The notes beneath the pieces were generated by a model. It saw only the letters and a list, made by a program, of their open reading frames with translations, was not told the DNA's origin and made no database searches. Shown one piece after another: positions 1 to 7,581 of a DNA stretch of 27,979 nucleotides (position 1 is its first letter; each line of letters begins with the position of its first letter). Made by a program: the position numbers and the translations under genes. Where the stretch lies: the IMG/VR virus record IMGVR_UViG_3300028800_000274, positions 1 to 27,979 of that record; one strand, given 5' to 3'. The DNA comes from a virus.

Positions 1-221
1 TTGAAGTTAAGAAATTAATTGGTGAAAAAGTTCTTCAAGATGATCGTGTACAAGAACTTGAACTTGATAAAATGTCTAATAGAATACTTCAACTACTTTA
101 TACGCTGTTAAGTAGAATTAGAGATGAAAAATTAATTGTAGTTTCTCCCAAGATAAGATTCGAAGTAGATGAAGAAATAGAAAAGATGCGTAAGCAACTT
201 ATGGAAATGGAAGAGGAATAA
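1..221 (+). CDS. hypothetical protein, 3' end only
   Basis: The window opens inside this gene. The frame starting at base 3 runs open to a TAA at 219-221 and gives 72 residues of a charged, helical protein (…LIGEKVLQDDRV…, ending EMEEE). It contains no recognisable motif. Its place immediately before a small ORF and the large terminase makes a small terminase subunit or another packaging-region protein possible, but nothing in the visible part proves that. The next gene starts 16 nt downstream in the same direction, so the two are probably co-transcribed. Confidence 0.6.
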   Translation, partial: EVKKLIGEKVLQDDRVQELELDKMSNRILQLLYTLLSRIRDEKLIVVSPKIRFEVDEEIEKMRKQLMEMEEE

Positions 222-237
222 AAAATGGAGAAAGAAT

Positions 238-528
238 ATGTTTAAAAAATTAACTATCTTTTTAATGAATAGAATGTATTTTGAATTTATCGCAAAATAT
301 TATGAAAAGCGTGGTAAAGAAGTTGACGTTAAATGGTATAAATATCAAGAAGATCTTAAAAAACAAGCTGATATTGATATAAAAGAATTTATTGAATCTA
401 ATAAAGATCTGAAGGCAGAACTAGCGTATAGTCCATATACAGGTTTATGTATTAATAATAATGGCGAAGTTAAAACTATACAGTTAACCTTACAGCAACT
501 AAGGGACCGATCAAAGATAAAAGATTAA
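238..528 (+). CDS. hypothetical protein, 96 aa, upstream of terminase
   Basis: A 96-residue basic protein begins at ATG 238, seven bases after the ribosome-binding site TGGAGAAAG. The N-terminus is moderately hydrophobic (MFKKLTIFLMNRMYFEFIAK), but the stretch is broken by charged residues and does not look like a true signal peptide. The rest is rich in Lys, Asp and Glu. It lies 14 nt before the GTG start of the large terminase, so it belongs to the packaging operon. I do not recognise the family. A small terminase subunit is conceivable from position only. Confidence 0.65.
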   Translation: MFKKLTIFLMNRMYFEFIAKYYEKRGKEVDVKWYKYQEDLKKQADIDIKEFIESNKDLKAELAYSPYTGLCINNNGEVKTIQLTLQQLRDRSKIKD

Positions 529-542
529 TAAAAAGGTTAACT

Positions 543-1913
543 GTGGGAATAGAAACAGAAATACATCTGAATAAATTCAAGCCACGTCCTTACCAAATAA
601 AATCATGTCTTGCATTTGAGTCGGGTAAGTTTAGAAAGTTTATTGATATTGAGCCTAGACGGAGCGGCAAAGATTTTAAATGGTGGAATCTGATCATTCG
701 CCAAGCTATACGGCGTATTGGTTTATACCTTTATGCACTACCTACATTTTCTCAAGCACGTTCAGTTATATGGGAAGGCAAGAACAATGAAGGTAAAGGA
801 TTCTTAGATCAGATTCCTAAAGAGATTATCACGAAGATACGCCATGATACGATGACCATTAATTTAATTAATGGCTCTATTATTCGCCTTGTTGGTTCTG
901 ATTCTTATAACACGAGCATAATTGGTTCTAATCCTATTGGCATTGTCTTTTCTGAGTATGCTTTATGCGATGAGAATGCTTACAAGTTAGCTGCTATGCC
1001 AATCATGAAAGCCAATGATGGATTCGTAGCGCTTATCTCTACTCCTCGTGGTAAAAACCACCTGTACGAACTGTATCAGATTGCTAAGAACTCTGAGGAT
1101 TGGTTTACCGAATTCTTAACCATAGAAGAAACTTTACATATATCTGCTGATGAAGTTCGCAAAGAAATAGAATCTGGTGAGATATCAGAAGATTTAGCTT
1201 TACAAGAATATTATTGTTCGTTTGAGATGGGCCAAGAAGGTTCTTATTATGCTAAATATATAGACAAAATGAAACTGCGCGGTCAAATTGGTGCCGTTCA
1301 TTGGGAGCCATATCATAAAGTTTTTTCTGCCTGGGACCTCGGAATAAAAGATCCGACAGTAATCATCTTCTTTCAGGTCATTGGTAATACGGTGCGAATC
1401 TTTGATTATTATGAAGCAGCCGATAAGCCAATGTCACACTTTGCTCAAATTATTGCTCAAAAAGAATCAGATGGTTATATATTTGCAAAACACTTTCCAC
1501 CTCATGACATAATGCAGCGAGAATCAGCACGAGGATTAACCAAGAGAGAACTTTATGCTGAGCTTGGCGTTAAGTTTACCGAGCCGGTTGTCATTGATAT
1601 TGAAGATGGTATCGAGCTTGTTCGCAAATCATTCTCCAAGATATGGATTGATGAAGTTCGCTGTAAGAAATTAATTAAAGCTCTTGAAAATTATAGAGAA
1701 GAGTTTGACCTCAAGCGTAAGGTTTATAAAGGTAGGCCGTTACATGACTGGGCTAGTCACGCAGCAGATGCTATGCGTTATCTTTGTGCGTCGTTACCTA
1801 AAACACGTGATGGGTTAAGCCCTGAACGCTTGGATAAACTTTACAACGAAACGATGTATGGTCATAATGCCAACATGCCGAGTATATTTCGCGATGATCT
1901 TCCAAATTACTGA
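543..1913 (+). CDS. terL: phage terminase large subunit
   Basis: This is the ATP-driven DNA-packaging motor and headful or site nuclease that docks on the portal and fills the capsid. The 456-residue length is typical. The N-terminal ATPase has a Walker A-like PRRSGKD at residues 38-44 and a Walker B-like GIVFSEY at about 132-138. The STPRG motif follows near 165-170 and acts as the coupling motif. The C-terminal RNase H-like nuclease shows the acidic start AWDLGIKDP (about residues 262-270) and the late acidic motif HAADAMRYL (about 404-412). Translation appears to begin at GTG 543, because no upstream ATG is in frame, with an AAGG-containing site before it. The portal gene follows after three small genes. 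The family assignment is secure; the subfamily (Terminase_6-like) is an inference. Confidence 0.95.
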   Translation: MGIETEIHLNKFKPRPYQIKSCLAFESGKFRKFIDIEPRRSGKDFKWWNLIIRQAIRRIGLYLYALPTFSQARSVIWEGKNNEGKGFLDQIPKEIITKIRHDTMTINLINGSIIRLVGSDSYNTSIIGSNPIGIVFSEYALCDENAYKLAAMPIMKANDGFVALISTPRGKNHLYELYQIAKNSEDWFTEFLTIEETLHISADEVRKEIESGEISEDLALQEYYCSFEMGQEGSYYAKYIDKMKLRGQIGAVHWEPYHKVFSAWDLGIKDPTVIIFFQVIGNTVRIFDYYEAADKPMSHFAQIIAQKESDGYIFAKHFPPHDIMQRESARGLTKRELYAELGVKFTEPVVIDIEDGIELVRKSFSKIWIDEVRCKKLIKALENYREEFDLKRKVYKGRPLHDWASHAADAMRYLCASLPKTRDGLSPERLDKLYNETMYGHNANMPSIFRDDLPNY

Positions 1914-1933
1914 GATAAACAAATTGAGAAGAA

Positions 1934-2455
1934 ATGAATCATAAAGAACAAATTGAACGAGAAATTGATTATATAAACACTGAGCGATTAGAGCATCATA
2001 TTCTTAAAAAATCTTACGAAACTTTAAGAGATTTGAATAATTTTATATATAGTTGTGAATTGCCTTTTGGTGATGATAACGATGAAGATGAGGTTCTTAT
2101 TATATCTGTAAATAATTTAATAAATAATCTTCATGAAAATATAAGAGATATTGTCAATCGCATTAATGAACTTGAATATCACTGTGAATGCGATGAATGC
2201 TTGATTAAAGCAGCACCAGTATCTATACCTACCGATATTAAAGCAGCTTCTTACGAAGTTAAAGAAGAAGATATAGATCGCACCATTGATCCAATAGAAT
2301 ACATGTGTATGTGTGGGAAATGCACTGAATTCATTAGTATGAATCCTTGTATAATTGAAGAAAGAATTCGCCGAGAGCAAGAAAGAATAGTGCGATTTGC
2401 TAAAGAAGATTCTGATTCTGTAGGAGGAAATAATGCGCGATCCAATAGTCTTTGA
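1934..2455 (+). CDS. hypothetical protein with paired cysteine clusters, 173 aa
   Basis: A 173-residue acidic protein starts at ATG 1934 after a GAGAAGAA ribosome-binding site. The first 80 residues are predicted helical. Two Cys-rich patches, HCECDECLIK (about residues 75-84) and MCMCGKCTEF (about 124-133), could together bind a zinc ion. It overlaps the next gene by 23 nt, which suggests translational coupling. It lies between terminase and portal, a common place for lineage-specific small genes. I do not recognise the family. Confidence 0.7.
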   Translation: MNHKEQIEREIDYINTERLEHHILKKSYETLRDLNNFIYSCELPFGDDNDEDEVLIISVNNLINNLHENIRDIVNRINELEYHCECDECLIKAAPVSIPTDIKAASYEVKEEDIDRTIDPIEYMCMCGKCTEFISMNPCIIEERIRREQERIVRFAKEDSDSVGGNNARSNSL

Positions 2456-2798
2456 TGCCCGCGTTGCCGATCACTATGAAATGCGGCAGCGTATTAAAAA
2501 AGAATTTGATAGACAATATGATCTCTTAATGAAACCGGAAATACATGAAGCCGATTGCTTGGTGCTGGATTGCCCAACAGGCTGCTTTAAGCGTGTTCCC
2601 GATAAAGTGGTAAGTGAGCCATATTCTGTTCGCGTGCAAGAAACATTTGAAATTTCTGGTGATGAAATCATTGCTGAGCAACCAAAAAAGAAACCACGTT
2701 ATACCGCAGAACAAATAGAAGTGCTGACTGAAATGATGCGGTCAGATAGACCAATTAATGAAATTGACCAGAAGAGAAAACAGTTTGAAAACCTATAA
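2433..2798 (+). CDS. hypothetical protein, 121 aa
   Basis: The start at ATG 2433 is well supported by an almost perfect ribosome-binding site (AGGAGG, about 2422-2427) inside the end of the preceding gene. The product is 121 residues and mixed in charge, with a central Cys motif CLVLDCPTGCF (about residues 42-52) and a basic stretch EQPKKKPRY near residue 85. The three cysteines could coordinate a metal or form part of a small structural domain. No family is recognised. The 3' end overlaps the next reading frame by up to 41 nt. Confidence 0.7.
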   Translation: MRDPIVFDARVADHYEMRQRIKKEFDRQYDLLMKPEIHEADCLVLDCPTGCFKRVPDKVVSEPYSVRVQETFEISGDEIIAEQPKKKPRYTAEQIEVLTEMMRSDRPINEIDQKRKQFENL

Positions 2799-3066
2799 TT
2801 CTATTATTCAACATTACAAACAAATTGGTCTTACTTATAAAGATTTGCCACCAAAAGAGCTCTATAAATTAGAAACTGATCGTAGAAAATTAGCCAATTC
2901 AAATAATAGTTGTAAGTGCCTGTGTAAAAATAGATGTTGGTGGTATTGGGAATATTTTGGTAAGCATTGGTGCTGCGATGATAAAGCTGTGGACATTCTT
3001 CCCTTTGAGATTTATTTGAAACTTGAAGAAGATATGAAAGAACTGTTTTTTTCCACAGTTGATTAA
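2758..3066 (+). CDS. hypothetical Cys/Trp-rich small protein
   Basis: A 102-residue frame opens at ATG 2758, but this start lies deep in the previous gene and has no good ribosome-binding site. A TTG near 2785, preceded by AGAAGAG, is an alternative that shortens the product by nine residues. The middle is striking: CKCLCKNRCWWYWEYFGKHW followed by CC, a compact Cys/Trp cluster near residues 53-74 that could be a small metal-binding or disulfide module. It is the last gene before a strong terminator, so it ends the packaging-region transcript. Function unknown. Confidence 0.65.
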   Translation: MKLTRRENSLKTYNSIIQHYKQIGLTYKDLPPKELYKLETDRRKLANSNNSCKCLCKNRCWWYWEYFGKHWCCDDKAVDILPFEIYLKLEEDMKELFFSTVD

Positions 3067-3131
3067 AAACATCTACATTGTTATTATCAACATGCTTCAT
3101 TGCCTCCGCTTGAAGCTCGATACGATTCTCG

Positions 3132-3164
3132 CCCAAGGTTTCCCCCTGATTCCTTGGGTTTTTT
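3132..3164 (+). terminator. rho-independent terminator after the terminase block
   Basis: A 7-bp perfect stem, CCCAAGG (3132-3138) with CCTTGGG (3152-3158), is followed directly by TTTTTT. It lies 66 nt after the end of the Cys/Trp-rich gene and before the portal leader, so it separates the terminase and portal transcripts. Confidence 0.85.
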
Positions 3165-3174
3165 ATTTAAACAC

Positions 3175-3203
3175 TTGCTATACTTTGTGCACTATTTTAG
3201 ACT
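3175..3203 (+). promoter_or_regulatory. possible sigma70-like promoter for the portal operon
   Basis: TTGCTA (3175-3180) and TAGACT (3198-3203) are separated by 17 nt, between a terminator and the portal start. The match to consensus is moderate and the host sigma factor is unknown, so the support comes largely from position. Confidence 0.35.
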
Positions 3204-3249
3204 ACCTTACGTAGTAAAACCCTATTTTATTCTTAGTAGGTGAAGCATA

Positions 3250-5322
3250 ATGTTATTCCCCGAGCTCGGACCCCAGTATTATGATGAAAGACATAAAGAT
3301 ATTCTTTCTAGAATGGAAGCATTCTATGCAGAATCTATAACTATAAACCAGAGCTTCTGGAGCGAGGGTGATTTATGTCATCGCTACGAATCGGGCGACC
3401 AGTCGGCATGGAATGACCATTTCGGAAACTTACCCGCAAATCGAAGACGGCATTTTTCTTTTAATAGAATTCGTCGCGTTGTTAATATGATTGAAGGACA
3501 TCAGCGTCGTAATAGAAAATCAACTATCGTAACCCCTATAGAAAATGGTGACTCTGAAACGGCAGATCAATTCACTAAAATAATGTTATGGTGCAATCAG
3601 CAGGAAGGGGTTCTTGAAACAATATCAGATTCATTTCGTGGTTCACTAATTTCTGGTATGAACCTATTGCAAGTGTGGATGGATTATAGAGAAGATCCAG
3701 TTTCAGGTAATATAAAAGTTGATAACTGTTCTTATAATTCTTTCCTTATTGATCCTTATTTTCGTAAGGCTGATCTTAGTGACTGCAATGTTATATGGAA
3801 ACGTTCATATGTAACCAAAAGAACAGCTATATCATTAATGCCTGATGCTGCTGAAGAAATACTTGGTCTATGGGGCAATGATTCAGGAAGTTCTCGCGAT
3901 GCAAAATTCCAATTTCTCCCAGAAACTTACAATGCAGGCCTCAAAAATTTACTTAGCTATGATGAATTTTACTATCGGGATTATAGAACCCAAAAGATGT
4001 TAGTGGACACCCAAACGGGTGAAACTATGGAATGGAGATCGCCTCATGAAGATGATCTTGGTGAATTTCTTAGACTATATCCACAAGTTACGGTTATCGA
4101 ACAGGAAATACCTACTGTTAAATTGGCCATTGTTGTACAAGGTAAAGTATTGTATACCGGTCCGAATCCGATGGGGATTGATCAGTATCCTTTTGTGCCA
4201 GTTTTTGCCTATTATCGTCCAGAAATGCCATACTGGCCTGATCGTATACAAGGTGTTGTTAAAGGACTTGTTGACAGCCAGTTCCTGTATAATAGGCGTC
4301 GTATTATTGAGCTTGATATTTTGGAAAGTCAAATCAATTCTGGTTGGAAATACAAAGAAAATAGTCTGGTCAATCCGCGGGATATTTTTTTATCTGGTCA
4401 AGGTCGTGGCTTGGCGCTTAAAGAAGAAGCCCAAATGACCGATGTTGAGAAAATAGAACCAGCTCATATAGACCCATCAATGATGGCAATATCAGAACTA
4501 TTAGCTAAAGAAATACAAGAAATTGCTGGTGTTTCTGATGAACTCTTGGGGATGGCTGATGATAGCAAAGCGGGCATTCTAGCCATGATGCGGCAGGGTG
4601 CTGGTTTAACAACACTACAAACCCTTTTTGATAATTTAGATTACGCACAGAAGTTACTCGGTAAAATATTTATAGACCTTATACAAACAAACTTTACCCC
4701 AGGCAAGATAAAAAAGATTTTAGAAGGCAAAGAGCCAACTGCACAATTTTATAACAAAGCATTTGGTCGGTATAACGCTGCTATAGAAGAAGGCTTGAAT
4801 ACCACAACGCAGAAACAAATGGAATTCGCTCAATTGCTTCACCTTAAAGAAGTTGGCGTACCAATTCCTGATACAGCATTATTAGAAGCATGCACCTTAC
4901 AAAATAAGAAACAACTTATTGATACGATTGAACAAGCTCAACAAGCCCAACAACAACAGCAACAACAAGCAGCGCAAGCACAAGTTGAAGAGATCAAAGC
5001 AAGAACTGAATTGGCCCATGCGAGAGCTGCCGCTGACCAAGGTCTTGGCTTAGAACGTATAAGCAGAGTTGAGGAGAACGAAGCGTTGGCGGTAGAGCGT
5101 AGAGCTGCTGCACGCAAAGATGATGAGATTGGCTTACTCAATCTTGTTAAAGCGCTTAAAGAGATTGATGGGCTGGATATACAACACCTTGAACAACTTA
5201 TTACTATGTCCCATGCAATTAAGAACCAAGAAATGCAATTACAACAGCCTGTTGAAGCGGCTGCTAAAAAGATCCCAACTCAGAATAGGTCTGGCGCGGG
5301 TAGTAGGGCTAAAATAGCCTGA
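3250..5322 (+). CDS. portal protein (P22-type)
   Basis: This dodecameric head-vertex protein is the channel for DNA and the dock for terminase. The 690-residue length fits P22-like portals. The N-terminal region has the family-typical sequence FNRIRRVVNMIEGHQRRNRK (about residues 76-95) followed by STIVTP. Other expected pieces are SFRGSLISGMNLLQVWMDY (about 127-145), a D-P-Y-F surface segment, and GVSDELLGM near 425. The C-terminal third is a long Gln/Ala/Glu-rich helical barrel with a polyglutamine run around residue 565. The start at ATG 3250 has an AGGTGAAG ribosome-binding site. It is probably first in an operon led by the candidate promoter at 3175. Confidence 0.92.
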   Translation: MLFPELGPQYYDERHKDILSRMEAFYAESITINQSFWSEGDLCHRYESGDQSAWNDHFGNLPANRRRHFSFNRIRRVVNMIEGHQRRNRKSTIVTPIENGDSETADQFTKIMLWCNQQEGVLETISDSFRGSLISGMNLLQVWMDYREDPVSGNIKVDNCSYNSFLIDPYFRKADLSDCNVIWKRSYVTKRTAISLMPDAAEEILGLWGNDSGSSRDAKFQFLPETYNAGLKNLLSYDEFYYRDYRTQKMLVDTQTGETMEWRSPHEDDLGEFLRLYPQVTVIEQEIPTVKLAIVVQGKVLYTGPNPMGIDQYPFVPVFAYYRPEMPYWPDRIQGVVKGLVDSQFLYNRRRIIELDILESQINSGWKYKENSLVNPRDIFLSGQGRGLALKEEAQMTDVEKIEPAHIDPSMMAISELLAKEIQEIAGVSDELLGMADDSKAGILAMMRQGAGLTTLQTLFDNLDYAQKLLGKIFIDLIQTNFTPGKIKKILEGKEPTAQFYNKAFGRYNAAIEEGLNTTTQKQMEFAQLLHLKEVGVPIPDTALLEACTLQNKKQLIDTIEQAQQAQQQQQQQAAQAQVEEIKARTELAHARAAADQGLGLERISRVEENEALAVERRAAARKDDEIGLLNLVKALKEIDGLDIQHLEQLITMSHAIKNQEMQLQQPVEAAAKKIPTQNRSGAGSRAKIA

Positions 5323-5351
5323 GTTTAAGCTCATTTCTACCAGGAGAGAGA

Positions 5352-5849
5352 ATGGCAAAAAGATATTATGGCTCGGCAAGAGCACAACGTGGCAATGGCC
5401 GCAGGTATGATAACGACAATTATGGCTACTCAGATAATTCTGGTTACCGCAATGGTAATTATGGTTATCAAGATAATTCTGGGTATCGTGGAAGATCTGA
5501 AGGTCCAATAAACCACCGAGATGATCGTTTTAATGATGAATGGCGTCATGACAAAGATAGCGCCTATGGTTCAATGGGCTTTAATGAAACATTAGCTCGT
5601 CGTGCCAATATGAACGAATTCTATGCTGGTATGGATGCTCGTAGACGTCAAGAAATTGAAGACATGGGCATGATCCACGAAGATCATCGCGCTATAGCAA
5701 ATCTTCCACAAGAAGTTATGATCCGTCCTTATCCACTTACAGGTCCTTATAATCCAGAAGGCTTAGACGACACAATTCGTGGCGTTGATATGCAAATGGA
5801 TTATGATGACGAACAACGCGCCGGGCATTTTTACCCCAAGAAAGCCTAA
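5352..5849 (+). CDS. hypothetical Gly/Tyr/Asn-rich protein, paralogue of the next gene
   Basis: A 165-residue hydrophilic protein with a strong AGGAGAGAG ribosome-binding site. The N-terminus has two imperfect tandem copies of a YGY-x-DNSGYR unit (about residues 24-49), a low-complexity, probably disordered segment. The second half contains NEFYAGMDARRRQEIEDMGM followed by IHEDH…ANLPQ, closely matching the downstream gene (EFYAGLDPRRRQEVADSGMI…EDH…ANLP). The two therefore arose by tandem duplication and diverged at the N-terminus. The position between portal and scaffold suggests a virion-associated or assembly role, but I do not recognise a named family. Confidence 0.75.
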   Translation: MAKRYYGSARAQRGNGRRYDNDNYGYSDNSGYRNGNYGYQDNSGYRGRSEGPINHRDDRFNDEWRHDKDSAYGSMGFNETLARRANMNEFYAGMDARRRQEIEDMGMIHEDHRAIANLPQEVMIRPYPLTGPYNPEGLDDTIRGVDMQMDYDDEQRAGHFYPKKA

Positions 5850-5874
5850 TTGAAATTAATAATTAGGAGCTACC

Positions 5875-6342
5875 ATGGCTAAAAAGAATGGTTATAATAA
5901 ACCGATTCGTAATCGCGGCGAAGATGTTGGCGAAGCTGCCGGTGGTCCGTATGATTACCGCATGGAAAATCAATTCCAGGATCGCAGCCAAGAACGTTTT
6001 ATAGATCGTCGTGAAATTCGTGGCACTACAGACGAAATGTTTCGTGATGCTCAACGTCGTGATGAAAGATCATTCGAACGTATTCGTGCTATAAGCGGTG
6101 AGTTCTATGCTGGATTGGACCCGAGACGTCGCCAAGAGGTTGCTGATTCTGGCATGATCCAAGAAGATCACACGCAAATGGCTAACTTGCCACGTATGGC
6201 TCGTCACTTTGAATATCCACGATCAGAATATTATTCAACGCCTTATCTTGATGATACAAGGCGCGGCACGACTGATATACCGGATGACGATGGTTATTCA
6301 ATGGCACGATATAAGAATCCTTACAAACCATATGACAGATGA
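5875..6342 (+). CDS. hypothetical protein, paralogue of the preceding gene
   Basis: This 155-residue, Arg/Asp-rich protein starts at ATG 5875 after TTAGGAGC. It shares the core FYAG-[ML]-D-x-RRRQE…GMI-x-EDH…ANLP with the gene at 5352, here at about residues 77-104. The Tyr/Gly repeats of its neighbour are absent and the N-terminus is basic instead. The conserved core is probably the functional part and the N-termini may specify different partners or sites. No known family is recognised. Confidence 0.75.
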   Translation: MAKKNGYNKPIRNRGEDVGEAAGGPYDYRMENQFQDRSQERFIDRREIRGTTDEMFRDAQRRDERSFERIRAISGEFYAGLDPRRRQEVADSGMIQEDHTQMANLPRMARHFEYPRSEYYSTPYLDDTRRGTTDIPDDDGYSMARYKNPYKPYDR

Positions 6343-6349
6343 GGGTATT

Positions 6350-6502
6350 ATGCCAGCTATGCCACGCATTGAGAAATCTGATGGCACGAAAGTTGCCTAT
6401 AAGATATTGGGTGTTCCTCAGAACCTTGCGCATAAACCTAATGCAGAACAACGGTTTATTAATAAGCGCTTGAACTATGAAGAAACATTCAGGGTTAGAT
6501 AA
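6350..6502 (+). CDS. hypothetical 50-aa protein
   Basis: The frame extends upstream to 6209, but the first ATG with a plausible ribosome-binding site (GAGGGT, 5-10 nt upstream) and little overlap with the previous gene is 6350. The 50-residue product is basic and begins MPAMPRIEKSDGTKVAYKIL. It starts 7 nt after the stop of the preceding gene. The conserved-looking sequence and tight spacing support a real small gene. Function unknown. Confidence 0.6.
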   Translation: MPAMPRIEKSDGTKVAYKILGVPQNLAHKPNAEQRFINKRLNYEETFRVR

Positions 6503-6520
6503 TAAGTGTCCTTTCGGTAT

Positions 6521-6552
6521 GCTCCCCCATGTTGTACGTCAGGTGGGGGAGC
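6521..6552 (+). other. intergenic GC-rich hairpin without U tract
   Basis: A 9-bp perfect stem, GCTCCCCCA (6521-6529) with TGGGGGAGC (6544-6552), has a 14-nt loop. It is followed by AATAATGG rather than a run of T, so it is not a standard terminator in either direction. It lies only 4-16 nt before the next small gene and may modulate readthrough, RNA processing or access to the ribosome-binding site. Confidence 0.6.
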
Positions 6553-6568
6553 AATAATGGAGAATTCT

Positions 6569-6637
6569 ATGAAAAATGATATGAAACATTGTAATAAATG
6601 TGGATCGATGCACAGAAAAGGTCAGTGTAAAAAATAG
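6569..6637 (+). CDS. 22-aa zinc-knuckle-like microprotein
   Basis: This tiny gene encodes MKNDMKHCNKCGSMHRKGQC followed by KK. It carries C-x2-C-x3-H-x4-C, one residue shorter than the classical CCHC zinc knuckle, in a very basic peptide. The start at 6569 has TGGAGAA upstream; an in-frame ATG at 6557 would add four residues and uses GGGGGAG inside the hairpin stem. A role in binding nucleic acid is inferred only from the Cys/His pattern and charge. The next gene starts 7 nt after its stop. Confidence 0.55.
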   Translation: MKNDMKHCNKCGSMHRKGQCKK

Positions 6638-6644
6638 GACTAAT

Positions 6645-6905
6645 ATGCCAAAATTAAAGAAAACAGTCCCTAAAAAGGCTAAGAAAAAAATAATGAAAGA
6701 AGATGCTGATTCTAAAAAATCAGATTCTAAAACTTCTTCGGCGACCAAGACTGCTACATCGACCAAAACATCTACCGATGCTTATACGCAAGGAAATATC
6801 ACGGTAACTGGTGGTGCTGGAAAAGGATCTACTAAGGTTAATATAGCAATACCGGGTCTTGCTGATAAATCAAAAAAACCAAGTAAAGCAAAGATGAAGA
6901 AATAA
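6645..6905 (+). CDS. lysine-rich small protein, 86 aa
   Basis: The frame is open from 6600, but ATG 6645 gives the same MPKLKK…KKAKK N-terminus as the next gene and is preceded by TAGGAC, so I take it as the start. The first 25 residues are extremely lysine-rich. A Ser/Thr/Lys linker follows, then a short hydrophobic segment (NITVTGGAGKGSTKVNIAIP, about residues 50-69), and a basic tail ends the protein. It probably binds nucleic acid or a charged virion surface. It is paralogous with the following gene at the N-terminus only. Confidence 0.65.
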   Translation: MPKLKKTVPKKAKKKIMKEDADSKKSDSKTSSATKTATSTKTSTDAYTQGNITVTGGAGKGSTKVNIAIPGLADKSKKPSKAKMKK

Positions 6906-6906
6906 A

Positions 6907-7104
6907 ATGCCAAAGTTAAAGAAAAGTGCTTCTAAGAAAGCTAAAAAAACACGCGTTAAAGAAGAAATGGACAAGTTCAAAGAAGGAAAGTTACACTCAG
7001 GCTCAAAAAAAGGGCCTAAAGTAACAAATCCCAAGCAAGCAATTGCTATAGCTTTGAGCGAATCAGGTCAATCAAAAAAGAAAAAAAAGAAAAAGAAGAA
7101 ATAA
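6907..7104 (+). CDS. lysine-rich DUF6496-like small protein, 65 aa
   Basis: The 65-residue product combines an MPKLKK basic leader, the core FKEGKLHSGSKKGPKVTNP (about residues 24-42) and KQAIAIALSESGQSKK, and ends with nine lysines. The core LHSGSK-x-GP…KQAIAIALSE matches what I remember of the small phage/bacterial family DUF6496, whose function is unknown. It starts 1 nt after the previous stop codon, so the pair is translationally linked. A strong terminator follows. The polylysine tail suggests an interaction with DNA or RNA. Confidence 0.75.
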   Translation: MPKLKKSASKKAKKTRVKEEMDKFKEGKLHSGSKKGPKVTNPKQAIAIALSESGQSKKKKKKKKK

Positions 7105-7132
7105 ATTTTTCTCAAACACTAGCAACAAGTTT

Positions 7133-7160
7133 CCCCCGACTTAACATCGGGGGTTTTATT
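7133..7160 (+). terminator. rho-independent terminator closing the portal-distal operon
   Basis: CCCCCGA (7133-7139) pairs with TCGGGGG (7147-7153) around a 7-nt loop and is followed by TTTTATTTTAT. It lies at the junction between the + strand lysine-rich genes and the first reverse-strand island. On the opposite strand there is no comparable T run. Confidence 0.88.
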
Positions 7161-7415
7161 TTATCTATACCAACCATCCATTTGGAATTGGGTATCATTA
7201 TCTTCATATTCCATGATTTCTAACAATGGATCGCCCCAATGGACTTCTTTATCACCATTGTCCTGATGTCTATTGTCATACTCTGGAGTTGGCGTTCCTG
7301 GACGCTCAATTTCATGGCCATTGTTTTTGACATCCTCTGTTGGATAACAAACAAAGCCATCATCATTCATGGCAACAAGACTAAAGCTTGCGACTAATAG
7401 TAAGTAACGAATCAT
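7161..7415 (-). CDS. secreted acidic small protein, 84 aa
   Basis: Reverse-strand gene with an N-terminal signal peptide (MIRYLLLVASFSLVAMNDDG). The mature part is acidic, rich in Asp, Asn, Glu and Pro, and has a single Cys. The start lies 1 nt after the stop of the upstream reverse gene (7417-7581), and its ribosome-binding site would be inside that gene's end. This makes it the last gene of a three-gene reverse operon of exported proteins. No family is recognised. Export rather than a virion role is inferred from the signal sequence. Confidence 0.65.
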   Translation of the reverse strand: MIRYLLLVASFSLVAMNDDGFVCYPTEDVKNNGHEIERPGTPTPEYDNRHQDNGDKEVHWGDPLLEIMEYEDNDTQFQMDGWYR

Positions 7416-7416
7416 A

Positions 7417-7581
7417 TTATGCTTTCTTTAATTTATTAACTTTATTTCTAATTTTTCTGTATTTACGAACCGTTTTCTTTTCCTGTTTAGTTTCAACATA
7501 GCAATAAACACCTGGTTCAAGTTCTTCAACTACAACCTCTGCACATGCCGTGGTAAACAATAACAACAATAGGTATTTCAA
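7417..7581 (-). CDS. secreted or lipidated basic small protein, 54 aa (TTG start)
   Basis: A TTG start at 7581 overlaps the stop of the upstream reverse gene as TTGA, and a GTGGGG ribosome-binding site precedes it. The protein begins MKYLLLLLFTTACAEVVVEE: a short positively charged n-region and a leucine-rich core, then either a weak lipobox (TTAC) or a signal peptidase I site after ACA. The C-terminal half is strongly basic (KKTVRKYRKIRNKVNKLKKA). Tight overlaps on both sides (TTGA upstream, a 1-nt gap downstream) support translation despite the non-ATG start. Function unknown. Confidence 0.55.
   Translation of the reverse strand: MKYLLLLLFTTACAEVVVEELEPGVYCYVETKQEKKTVRKYRKIRNKVNKLKKA

Noticed and set aside
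2831-3136. Reverse 101-aa ORF opposite the Cys/Trp-rich gene
   Set aside because: The opposite + strand frame has the better start context and a terminator placed correctly after it; the reverse frame has no ribosome-binding site.
4019-4438. 139-aa + strand ORF inside the portal gene
   Set aside because: It is a different frame of the well-supported portal, hydrophobic in a way typical of shifted AT-rich coding sequence, with no ribosome-binding site.
6209-6349. Longer version of the 50-aa gene starting at 6209
   Set aside because: The extension overlaps the preceding gene throughout, has no ribosome-binding site and has a composition typical of an out-of-frame shadow.
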